Assembly: GCA_028716085.1 (NCBI GenBank)
Contig: JAQUQM010000008.1
Span: 1 to 37,801 of the forward strand
DNA from: Dehalococcoidia bacterium
GTDB lineage: Bacteria; Chloroflexota; Dehalococcoidia; GIF9; UBA5629
Direction of reading: 5' to 3'
DNA: 37,801 bases
Below are positions 6,871-14,315 of the stretch, piece by piece (positions within the stretch are counted from its first letter, which is position 1; each line of letters opens with the position of its first letter). The notes under the pieces were generated by a model. That model was not told the DNA's origin and did no database searches. It worked only from the letters and a program-made list of their open reading frames with translations. The position numbers and the translations under genes are program-made.

Positions 6871-7077
6871 TTGACCATTAAGCCTGTATTCGACGAGACA
6901 AAATGCGACGGCTGTGGTTTATGCGTTACAGTTTGCAGGTGCGGAGCTCTGGAAATGCAAAATGATGTGGTAAAGATCATCGAGGTAGCCCACTGCGGCT
7001 GGTGCATGGACTGCGAGCTTGTCTGCGCCACAGGCGCCCTGCAATGTCCCTTTGAAATAGTCACCCTGGATACTTAA
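6871..7077 (+). CDS. 2[4Fe-4S] ferredoxin
   Basis: This 68-residue electron carrier has two complete cluster-binding motifs: C12-x2-C15-x2-C18-x3-C22 and C42-x2-C45-x2-C48-x3-C52. Extra cysteines sit at 24 and 59. The proline that usually follows the fourth cysteine is replaced by Arg and Ala. It starts at TTG, fixed by GGAGG at 6858-6862 eight bases upstream. It is a soluble low-potential redox protein by family. The partner is unknown; it stands alone between a Crp/Fnr regulator and a sigma factor. Synteny with the regulator suggests redox-responsive expression, which is inference only. Confidence 0.9.
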   Translation: MTIKPVFDETKCDGCGLCVTVCRCGALEMQNDVVKIIEVAHCGWCMDCELVCATGALQCPFEIVTLDT

Positions 7078-7236
7078 CCGGCTGCCTGCAAACCCGACCG
7101 GGACTTTATTCCTATTTTTGTCCTGATTATCGTATTTTCCCATTTAAATGCAACACTTTGACTGGTTTTTACGTTAGTATTATTGCGACAAAAGTCGCTT
7201 ACATAGTTTGCATACTGAAGTAAGATAATTGAACGC

Positions 7237-7291
7237 AGGAGAAGGAGAACAACAATAATGATTGGCTGACCAATTAACGAAGTCAGCTTTT
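7237..7291 (+). promoter_or_regulatory. Leader of the sigma gene: three-codon reading frame plus attenuator-like hairpin
   Basis: A strong purine ribosome site, AGGAGAAGGAG (7237-7247), lies 10 bases before ATG ATT GGC TGA (7258-7269), a frame coding for Met-Ile-Gly. The hairpin GGCTGAC (7264-7270)/GTCAGCT (7282-7288) has an 11-base loop and runs into TTTT. Its 5' arm contains the Gly and stop codons, so a ribosome finishing the frame would block the stem. A second small hairpin, GCGAC-AAAA-GTCGC, lies at 7185-7198. The rest of 7078-7236 shows a TTGACT (7158-7163) but no convincing -10. Confidence 0.4.
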
Positions 7292-7319
7292 GATAAGGGA
7301 AGCAAGAGAGGTAAATAAA

Positions 7320-8756
7320 ATGGCCAAGGTCATTACAAAAATAAAAGAAATTGACGATGTTGAGCTGGAGGAAGGATTAAGCGTGCTTGATACCGATGTC
7401 AAGCAGTACGAAGGCGCAGCATTCAAGTCGGGGGCCGATGAAGAGATTTACCCCGTTGACAAGAGGACACGCGACCTCGCGGACGATTCGGTCAGCCTCT
7501 ATATAGCCGAGTGCAGCAAAACCCCCCTGCTGAACGGGGCCGAGGAGAAAAAGCTCAGCGGCAGGATAGAGCTCGCCGGTTACCTGGCGCAAATCGAACA
7601 CCTGGTCAAGGCCAGGAAGGTCAGAAACAATCCCGATATCGATATTGTAAACGCGCTGATACACCGGCTGGCGGGATATACGCGCATCATGGGCAAGCTT
7701 TTCAAACGCTACAACGATCCCGGGCTGCACAAACTGTCGGAGATGGTGCTCAATGGAAAACTCAGGGGGCACATCGATCTGGTCCTGGACGAGGAGCTGG
7801 TGCAGTATCTTTCCAGGAGCGAGCGTATCAGCCAGGAGGAGGCGATCAGCAAGCTGACCGAGATATCGATCATTACACGGCTGATACCCTGGCAGATCAT
7901 GGATAAGTTCAGCCTGGCCAAGGATGTCACCGAACTAAAGAACTTCCTGGGCTGCGTGGAATTCAACAATTTCCTGGAAAGCAACAGGATTCAGATTGCC
8001 GCTCACTGGGAGCAGGTGAGACAGCAGGGCAAAGAGGCCGCCGAGCATATGATCAAGGCGAACCTGCGCCTGGTGCTGAGCATGGCCAAGAAGTACCGCT
8101 CACGCGGCATGCCGCTCTCGGACCTGATCCAGGAGGGCAATATCGGACTGATGCGGGCGGTGGAGAAATTTGATTACAGGCGCGGATTCAAGTTCAGCAC
8201 CTATGCCACATGGTGGATCCGGCAGGCGATCAACCGCGTCATTTCCGACCAGTCCCGAACCATCAGGCTGCCTGTCCATACCGTGGAGACGATCACCAAG
8301 CTGAACAACGCGCGGCAGAAGCTGCTGCAGAAGCTGGGCCGCAAGCCGACCAGCGATGAAATTGCCGCCGAGATGGGTGTGGAGACGGATAAAATAGAAT
8401 GGCTGTTCAGCATCCTCTATGCCGAGCCCGTTTCACTGGACATCCCCATCGGTGAGGATGAGAGCCAGCTCAGTGATTTCATAGAAGACGAGGTCACTCC
8501 GGCGCCTGAAGAGGAGGCGGCCAACAGCATGCTCAGGCAGGATTTCAAGGAGCTGCTGTCCTCGCTGACAGACCGGGAAAGACGGATCCTCGAGCTGCGC
8601 TACGGACTGGATAACGAGCAGGGCCTCACGCTCAAAGAGGTGGGGCATGAGTTCGGCCTGACACGGGAAAGGATCAGGCAGATCGAAAAGGAGGCGCTGG
8701 CCAAGCTGAGGCACCCCAGCAAGAGCAGAAGGTTGATAGACTACCTGTCAGGGTAA
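7320..8756 (+). CDS. Sigma-70 family RNA polymerase sigma factor (RpoD-like, group 1/2)
   Basis: The 478-residue product has the regions of a primary-type sigma factor. Region 1.2 is [21 protein letters not shown] variable segment of about 150 residues follows. Region 2 is [20 protein letters not shown] through [16 protein letters not shown], the core-binding and -10-melting helices. Region 3 contains [20 protein letters not shown]. Region 4 has the -35-reading helix [20 protein letters not shown] near the C terminus. ATG 7320 is chosen because a GAGAGG site lies 8 bases upstream; an in-frame TTG at 7290 lacks one. A second RpoD-type factor sits at 32431-34011 beside dnaG, so this one is probably an alternative group 2 factor. 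A terminator follows. Confidence 0.93.
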   Translation: MAKVITKIKEIDDVELEEGLSVLDTDVKQYEGAAFKSGADEEIYPVDKRTRDLADDSVSLYIAECSKTPLLNGAEEKKLSGRIELAGYLAQIEHLVKARKVRNNPDIDIVNALIHRLAGYTRIMGKLFKRYNDPGLHKLSEMVLNGKLRGHIDLVLDEELVQYLSRSERISQEEAISKLTEISIITRLIPWQIMDKFSLAKDVTELKNFLGCVEFNNFLESNRIQIAAHWEQVRQQGKEAAEHMIKANLRLVLSMAKKYRSRGMPLSDLIQEGNIGLMRAVEKFDYRRGFKFSTYATWWIRQAINRVISDQSRTIRLPVHTVETITKLNNARQKLLQKLGRKPTSDEIAAEMGVETDKIEWLFSILYAEPVSLDIPIGEDESQLSDFIEDEVTPAPEEEAANSMLRQDFKELLSSLTDRERRILELRYGLDNEQGLTLKEVGHEFGLTRERIRQIEKEALAKLRHPSKSRRLIDYLSG

Positions 8757-8781
8757 TCATATCAATTTTACATAAATATTG

Positions 8782-8812
8782 ACTCGCAGCATCGAATCCG
8801 CTGCGAGTTTTT
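8782..8812 (+). terminator. Intrinsic terminator after the sigma factor gene
   Basis: CTCGCAGC (8783-8790) pairs perfectly with GCTGCGAG (8800-8807) across a 9-base loop, then TTTTT. It separates the sigma gene from the pst operon. The remaining bases to 8959 show no clear promoter or Pho box that I can defend. Confidence 0.9.
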
Positions 8813-8959
8813 ATTTTGCCTGAAATTTCGATACGATATATATGAATAATCGAAAACATAGCGGGCGTTTGCCGACTGATTAATATTTCCGTAACAAAAA
8901 CTGGGGATAATTGTGTGAATGAGGCGGTGCAAGGGTGAATATCTATAAGGAGAAGAGGA

Positions 8960-10057
8960 TTGAGTAAACTCGTGCGAAGCCTGACGATTCCTTTTTCAGT
9001 GCTATTGATCGCGGCGGTCGGTTTTTCCGCCTGCGGAGGCCCCTCGGGCGGCACATCTTCATCCACTACGGTGAAATCGGCCAGCCTCACCGGCGCAGGC
9101 GCTACTTTTCCCGCGCCGCTGTATACCAAATGGTTCGACGAATACCATAAGCTCACAGGCGTCAAGGTCAACTATCAGCCTATAGGCTCCGGCGGCGGGA
9201 TCAGCCAGATCATCGAAGGCACCGTGGATTTCGGCGCCAGTGACGGCATTATGACCGCGGAACAGCAGTCCAAGGCGGAATCCCGGCGAGGTCCCATCCT
9301 GCATATCCCTATGACCAGCGGGGCAGTTGCCGTTGTTTATAACCTGGCGGGCATAGGCAGCGGACAGCTCAAGCTCAGCGGTGATATCCTTGCGGATATC
9401 TACCTTAAGAAAATAACCAAATGGAACGATCCCGCCGTGGCATCACTCAATCCCGGTATTGCACTACCAGACGCTCCCATAGCCGTGGTGCACCGCTCGG
9501 ACGGCTCGGGTACAACATATATATTTACCAATTACCTGTCCAAAATAAGCCCTGAGTGGGGCAGCCGGGTGGGCAATGCCACGTCGGTAAACTGGCCGGG
9601 GGACATCGGGGGCCAGGGAAATGCCGGCGTTGCCGGTCAGGTGCAACAGATTCCCAACTCCATCGGCTATGTAGAGCTGGCTTACGCAGAGCAGAATAAG
9701 ATGTCGTGGGCCACGCTGAAAAACAAGGCAGGCAATTTTATCGAACCGACTCTGGAGGCGACCACCAGGGCGGCGGAAGGGGTAATCCTGCCCGACGATA
9801 TGAAGGTGATGCTGACTGATTCAGGCAACGCGGAGGCCTATCCCGTCGTAGGTTTTACCTGGATGCTTGTGTACGTTAACCAGGCGGACAAAAGCAAGGG
9901 TGAGACGCTGGCAAAGGTGCTGTGGTGGGCTATCCACGAAGGGCAGGAATACACAGGTGCACTGGGCTACGCCAGGCTGGCAGACTCGGTTGTAACCAGG
10001 GCGGAAAACCAGCTGCTGTCGATCAAGTACCAGGAGCAACCGTTGCTCAGCCGTTAA
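8960..10057 (+). CDS. pstS: Phosphate ABC transporter substrate-binding lipoprotein PstS
   Basis: PstS captures inorganic phosphate outside the membrane and delivers it to PstC/PstA. The 365-residue product begins with a lipoprotein signal peptide whose lipobox GFSAC places the lipidated Cys at residue 25. A Gly/Ser/Thr-rich linker follows. The mature protein shows the family motifs LTGAGATFPAPLYTKWFDEY, YQPIGSGGGI, VDFGASDG, VHRSDGSGTTYIFTNYL and PNSIGYVELAYA, which line the phosphate pocket. It starts at TTG, with AAGGAG 7 bases upstream. It heads the pstSCAB-phoU operon. The 94-bp gap to pstC contains only a doubtful 14-codon frame. Confidence 0.96.
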   Translation: MSKLVRSLTIPFSVLLIAAVGFSACGGPSGGTSSSTTVKSASLTGAGATFPAPLYTKWFDEYHKLTGVKVNYQPIGSGGGISQIIEGTVDFGASDGIMTAEQQSKAESRRGPILHIPMTSGAVAVVYNLAGIGSGQLKLSGDILADIYLKKITKWNDPAVASLNPGIALPDAPIAVVHRSDGSGTTYIFTNYLSKISPEWGSRVGNATSVNWPGDIGGQGNAGVAGQVQQIPNSIGYVELAYAEQNKMSWATLKNKAGNFIEPTLEATTRAAEGVILPDDMKVMLTDSGNAEAYPVVGFTWMLVYVNQADKSKGETLAKVLWWAIHEGQEYTGALGYARLADSVVTRAENQLLSIKYQEQPLLSR

Positions 10058-10151
10058 TAAATTGAAATAAAAGCATGAGGAAGCGGACGATGAAAAGAGA
10101 GCATCAGCCACCTTCGTTCGTAAACCGGCAGTAATAAACCAGCAGGAAGCT

Positions 10152-11132
10152 ATGCAGAATAGCAAAACAATGCAGGCACCGTCGCACAAGCGGGGAAATT
10201 CGGGTACCAGCGGCGCCCGCCGTCTGGGCGACAGGATATTTTTTAACGCCACTCTGATTTTTGCCCTCTTAATCGTAGCCATTCTGATCGGCCTGCTGAT
10301 TGTCCTGAACATGGATGCCATGCCCGCCATTAATAAGTTCGGGCTGGCCTTCCTCACCGACAGTTCCTGGGATCCTGTGAAGGAAGTGTTCGGCGCCCTG
10401 CCGGCAATCTATGGAACGCTGCTGAGCTCCATAATCGGATTGGTTATTGCAGTGCCGGTCAGCCTGGGCGCAGCCATTTTCCTGGCTGAGCTGGCGCCGC
10501 GGTGGCTGAGCAGGCCCGGGTCCTTTCTCATCGAAATGCTGGCCGCCATACCGAGCGTCATCATCGGGTTGTGGGGCCTGTTCGTCATGGTGCCGGTCAT
10601 CCGAAATCCGGTAGAAAGCTGGCTGGGCAGTACCCTGGGATTTCTGCCCCTCTTTCAGGGGCCTCCCTTCGGTGTAGGTTTCCTGGCGGCGGGAGTCATC
10701 CTGGCTATCATGATTATTCCGATCATCACGGCGGTGAGCCGCGAGGTAATGGAGGCCGTGCCCGATACCCAGCGCGAGGCCATGCTGGCGCTGGGAGCCA
10801 CACGCTGGGAGATGATTCAAAAGGCGGTTTTGCCCTACTGCCGCTCCGGCCTTACTGGAGCTATAATACTGGGGCTGGGACGCGCGCTGGGCGAGACCAT
10901 GGCAGTGACCATGGTTATCGGCAACTCCTACGCCATTACCGAATCATTGTTTTCACCGGGCGTTACCATCGCCAGCAAGATAGCGAGTGAGTTCAGCGAG
11001 GCCTCCGGCGACGTCTATATCGGCAGCCTGGTGGAGCTGGCCCTGGTGCTTTTTGTGATCACGCTCCTGGTCAATATCATTGCGCGCCTGCTTGTCTGGC
11101 GCATGACGACGGTGAAGGCGGTAATTGGATGA
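10152..11132 (+). CDS. pstC: Phosphate ABC transporter permease PstC
   Basis: This inner-membrane half of the phosphate channel has 326 residues. A hydrophilic N terminus of about 30 residues precedes about six helices, the first at about 37-60. The cytoplasmic coupling (EAA-type) loop is in PDTQREAMLALGATRWEMI, which contacts PstB. FGALPAIYGTLLSS and LGRALGETMAVTMVIGN are typical PstC stretches. Its TGA stop overlaps the ATG of pstA in an ATGA tetranucleotide, indicating translational coupling. Length and motifs are normal. Confidence 0.95.
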   Translation: MQNSKTMQAPSHKRGNSGTSGARRLGDRIFFNATLIFALLIVAILIGLLIVLNMDAMPAINKFGLAFLTDSSWDPVKEVFGALPAIYGTLLSSIIGLVIAVPVSLGAAIFLAELAPRWLSRPGSFLIEMLAAIPSVIIGLWGLFVMVPVIRNPVESWLGSTLGFLPLFQGPPFGVGFLAAGVILAIMIIPIITAVSREVMEAVPDTQREAMLALGATRWEMIQKAVLPYCRSGLTGAIILGLGRALGETMAVTMVIGNSYAITESLFSPGVTIASKIASEFSEASGDVYIGSLVELALVLFVITLLVNIIARLLVWRMTTVKAVIG

Positions 11133-11977
11133 TAACGCAGGGCGCAGGCTATTTACGGCGAAAATGGTCCAGCCGTGCCATGCTGATACTGAGCGGTCTG
11201 GGCGCCGGGCTGTGCATACTGATCCTGGCGCTGATACTGGGCTATATCCTGTTTAACGGTATATCGTACCTCAACATGGATTTTCTTACACAGCCGGCCA
11301 AACCGGTGGGCGAAGCCGGTGGAGGTATGCGTGACGATATCATCGGCACATTTATCCTGGTAATACTGGGATCGGCAATAGCTTTGCCTGTAGGGCTGAT
11401 GGCCGGTGTTTTTCTGGCAGAGTACGGAAAGCCATGGGCGGCGTCTGCGGTACGCTTTGCGGCTGACATCCTGGCCGGCGTGCCATCGATCGTGGTGGGC
11501 GTCTTTGCTTATGCCGTCCTGGTTCGTCCCATGGGCTCCTACTCAGCGCTGTCGGCTGGTTTTGCGCTGGCGATCATTATGATTCCGGTCGTAGCCCGCA
11601 CGGCGGAGGAATCGATGCGCCTGGTGCCTAACTCGGTGCGTGAGGCGGCGCTGGCACTGGGCATACCGCGGTGGCGGGCGGTCGTCGGCGTGGTGATACC
11701 CGGCGCCCTGACAGGTATAGTTACAGGCATTATGCTTGCCGTGGCGCGTATTGCGGGAGAAACCGCCCCGCTGATATTCACCGCGCTGGGCAGCGCCTTT
11801 GGTTACCAGGGGCTCGACCAGCCTATCGGCGCCCTGCCCCTGCAGATATACCGCTATGCGCTGTCGCCCTATGATGACTGGCAGAAACAGGCCTGGGCCG
11901 CAGCCTTTTTGCTGGTGATAATTGTCCTTGGCATCAATATTGTTGTACGCCTGGTGAGCAGGCGAAGGCGCAGGTGA
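11129..11977 (+). CDS. pstA: Phosphate ABC transporter permease PstA
   Basis: This is the second permease subunit, 282 residues with about six transmembrane helices. The coupling loop is VPNSVREAALALGIPRWRAV. Family motifs include VGLMAGVFLAEYGK, LAGVPSIVVGVFAYAVLV and ARIAGETAPLIFTALG. It starts within the stop codon of pstC by a 4-base overlap. It ends 38 bp before pstB. Nothing unusual is seen; it pairs with PstC to form the phosphate pathway energised by PstB. Confidence 0.95.
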   Translation: MITQGAGYLRRKWSSRAMLILSGLGAGLCILILALILGYILFNGISYLNMDFLTQPAKPVGEAGGGMRDDIIGTFILVILGSAIALPVGLMAGVFLAEYGKPWAASAVRFAADILAGVPSIVVGVFAYAVLVRPMGSYSALSAGFALAIIMIPVVARTAEESMRLVPNSVREAALALGIPRWRAVVGVVIPGALTGIVTGIMLAVARIAGETAPLIFTALGSAFGYQGLDQPIGALPLQIYRYALSPYDDWQKQAWAAAFLLVIIVLGINIVVRLVSRRRRR

Positions 11978-12015
11978 TCAATAAGGAAAATGAATAACGA
12001 GGAATATGAAGATTT

Positions 12016-12849
12016 ATGGTGCACGAAGCAGTGAATCAGGCCGATAAGGAAAGCAGAAGTGAAGCGGTTGCAGCCGCGCCGGTGCATGTGAGGAACATAC
12101 TGGAGGTAAAAAACCTCAGCGCATGGTACGGGAACATGATGGCAGTGAATAATCTGACCATGAGCATCCATTCGCGGTCTATCACCGCCATCATCGGGCC
12201 GTCGGGTTGCGGCAAGTCCACCTTTATCCGCTGCCTTAACCGCATGCATGAGGTGTCGGATGGGGGAAGGGTGGAGGGCAAGGTGCTGCTGGACGGGAAA
12301 GACCTGTATGCCAGGGACGTTGATCCTGTAGAGATACGCCGCCGCATTGGCATGGTATTTCAAAAGCCCAGCGTGTTCCCCACCATGTCAATTTTCGATA
12401 ACGTGGCATCCGGCATCAGCCTGACCCGCCTGTGGAGCCGGAAGCGCGACCTGCAGGACGTGGTGGAGCGCAGCCTGAAGAAGGCGGCGCTGTGGGAAGA
12501 GGTGAAGGACAAGCTTAACCAGTCCGGAGGATCGCTCTCAGGCGGGCAACAGCAGAGGCTATGCATTGCACGGGCGATTGCCATCGCGCCCGAGATCATC
12601 CTGATGGATGAGCCGTGCTCCGCGCTCGATCCCATATCTACTTTAAAAATCGAAGAGCTGATGCTGGAAATCAAGAAGGACTACACTGTAATTATTGTGA
12701 CGCACAATATGCAGCAGGCGGCGCGTGTGTCCGACCGCACGGGATTCATGCTGCTGGGCGAGCTGATAGAATATGCGCCGACCAAGGAAGTGTTCACGGT
12801 TCCTAAAGACAAGAGAACCGAGGACTACATAACGGGCCGCTTCGGCTAA
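12016..12849 (+). CDS. pstB: Phosphate ABC transporter ATP-binding protein PstB
   Basis: This cytoplasmic ATPase drives phosphate import. The 277-residue product has Walker [10 protein letters not shown] at residues 61-69, the Q-loop in [19 protein letters not shown], the signature [16 protein letters not shown], Walker B IILMDEP, the D-loop SALDP and the switch histidine in [18 protein letters not shown] after Walker A is diagnostic of PstB. It is about 20 residues longer at the N terminus than the E. coli protein. GAGGA lies about 12 bases before ATG. phoU begins 13 bp later. Confidence 0.96.
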   Translation: MVHEAVNQADKESRSEAVAAAPVHVRNILEVKNLSAWYGNMMAVNNLTMSIHSRSITAIIGPSGCGKSTFIRCLNRMHEVSDGGRVEGKVLLDGKDLYARDVDPVEIRRRIGMVFQKPSVFPTMSIFDNVASGISLTRLWSRKRDLQDVVERSLKKAALWEEVKDKLNQSGGSLSGGQQQRLCIARAIAIAPEIILMDEPCSALDPISTLKIEELMLEIKKDYTVIIVTHNMQQAARVSDRTGFMLLGELIEYAPTKEVFTVPKDKRTEDYITGRFG

Positions 12850-12862
12850 GGGAGGTTAAAGT

Positions 12863-13528
12863 ATGCCGAGAGAAACTTATCAGAGGCATTTACGGGAAAT
12901 ACAGGACGAAGTGATGGAGATGGGTGGCACGGTGGAAAAAGCGCTGGAATGGTCCATGCAGGCTTTAAAGAACCGTGACCTGGAGCTGGCCAAAAAGGTG
13001 GTGGACAACGATAAGGAGATAGATAAAAAGCGTTTTGCCATTGAAGAGCAAGCTCTTGACCTGATGAGCACACAGGCGCCCATGGCCAGCGATTTGAGGA
13101 TTCTGCTGGCAACGCTTTCTGTTATTACCGACCTGGAAAGGATGGCGGACCACGCAGCGGGCAATGCGAAAGTAGCGATTTTGATAGGAGATGAGCCGCC
13201 TTTGAAACCGCTCATCGACCTCCCCCGCATGAATGAGATCGTCATCGATATGCTGCATAAGAGCCTCGATGCCTTTATCCATCACGACGCTGAAGCAGCG
13301 CGGCAGATCGTTTCCAGGGATGATGAGATCGATCACCTTTATGACCAGGTATTCCGTGAGCTGCTGATTTTTATGATGGAGGACCCGCGCACCATCACGC
13401 GTGCTGAGAGGCTGATCTGGGTGGGACATAACCTGGAGCGGACAGGTGATAGGGTGACTAACATCTGTGAACGTGTTGTCTTCATGGTGACCGGCAAGAT
13501 GGAGGAGATGAATATTTCGACTTATTGA
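12863..13528 (+). CDS. phoU: Phosphate signalling complex protein PhoU
   Basis: PhoU is a peripheral regulator of the Pst transporter and of Pho signalling. The 221-residue helical protein has the usual two tandem three-helix bundles, about 1-105 and 115-215. Each carries the metal-binding E-x3-D type motif: DLERMADHAAGNA in the first and NLERTGDRVTNICERVVF in the second. GGAGG lies a few bases before the ATG. It is the last gene of the pst operon, and no phoR/phoB pair is in view. The 158 bp downstream hold no recognised terminator or gene. Confidence 0.94.
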   Translation: MPRETYQRHLREIQDEVMEMGGTVEKALEWSMQALKNRDLELAKKVVDNDKEIDKKRFAIEEQALDLMSTQAPMASDLRILLATLSVITDLERMADHAAGNAKVAILIGDEPPLKPLIDLPRMNEIVIDMLHKSLDAFIHHDAEAARQIVSRDDEIDHLYDQVFRELLIFMMEDPRTITRAERLIWVGHNLERTGDRVTNICERVVFMVTGKMEEMNISTY

Positions 13529-13686
13529 ATACTAGGCAGATCGTGCTGAAGATAACTTTGTGATGTAGTATGTTCTATGTTAGACGAATGGACAGGCGTA
13601 CATTCTAACTAATTGGACTTTTCTTGGTTTGTATTAGGTTATTTTAGACTAGGTCTTTGTATACGTCTATCTTGAAAAACCATTAC

Positions 13687-14187
13687 TTATAGTTCATGGG
13701 CGTTTAGTGTTGCCTGCAAAAAATAAACGATGTCTTTTTCTTCCTTTTTCCCAAACCAGGTTAAGATTTTAACAAATCCATATAAAATTAACGGAGCCAG
13801 GAAAATAATAAAATAGAAGATAGGAGAAATATTAATAGGACTCTCTGTACCACGTATCATATTTGTCAAAATAAATAGGTAGGGTGAAATACCGAATGCA
13901 ACAATCATCCCGTACATAGCATATATGATTCCCTGTACGACTAAATCCAAACCAAAATGACCAGAAATCTTTGTACCTGAATCGTCAGCTATGAGATTCC
14001 CGTATAAGACTGAGCCGCATGAATTATGATAACCAATTTGTCTTTTCCAAAGCTGAAACTTATTACCTTTTATTTTTCCCCCGATACCTTCAACACCAGA
14101 AAAATATGGTTGGTTATTTACAGAATTTTTGAGTCTTTCAATACAATTATCAATTTTCATGTCAGTATGCCAAGTAATTTCTATCAT
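13687..14187 (-). CDS. Hypothetical membrane protein, AT-rich
   Basis: I do not recognise a named family. The 166-residue product starts with a soluble region of about 90 residues (ERLKNSVNNQPYFSGVEGIG, FQLWKRQIGYHNSCGSVLYG, DDSGTKISGHFGL) that looks like a small beta-rich domain. Two strongly hydrophobic helices follow (about 90-115 and 125-150), then a short charged end. Similar soluble-domain-plus-two-helix hypotheticals occur sporadically in bacteria, from memory. Base composition is much lower in GC than the neighbouring pst and acyl-CoA synthetase genes, and the flanks are AT-rich too, which suggests recent acquisition. The ribosome site is weak; ATG 14160 is an alternative start. Confidence 0.65.
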   Translation of the reverse strand: MIEITWHTDMKIDNCIERLKNSVNNQPYFSGVEGIGGKIKGNKFQLWKRQIGYHNSCGSVLYGNLIADDSGTKISGHFGLDLVVQGIIYAMYGMIVAFGISPYLFILTNMIRGTESPINISPIFYFIIFLAPLILYGFVKILTWFGKKEEKDIVYFLQATLNAHEL

Positions 14188-14315
14188 ACTTATTTATTTC
14201 AGCCAATTAATATTATTTCATTCATATTTTGCTAGATTCAGATGTCGATGTGGCTCATAATTTGAAGTACTGATTCTTTACACTCAGGCCAACATAAATA
14301 GTGGGATAGAGAACC

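Noticed and set aside
8821-8959. Pho box upstream of pstS
   Set aside because: No pair of CTGTCAT-like direct repeats could be identified with confidence.
10090-10134. 14-codon frame between pstS and pstC with GAGG upstream
   Set aside because: Too short and featureless to call without conservation data; it may be chance in the pstS-pstC spacer.
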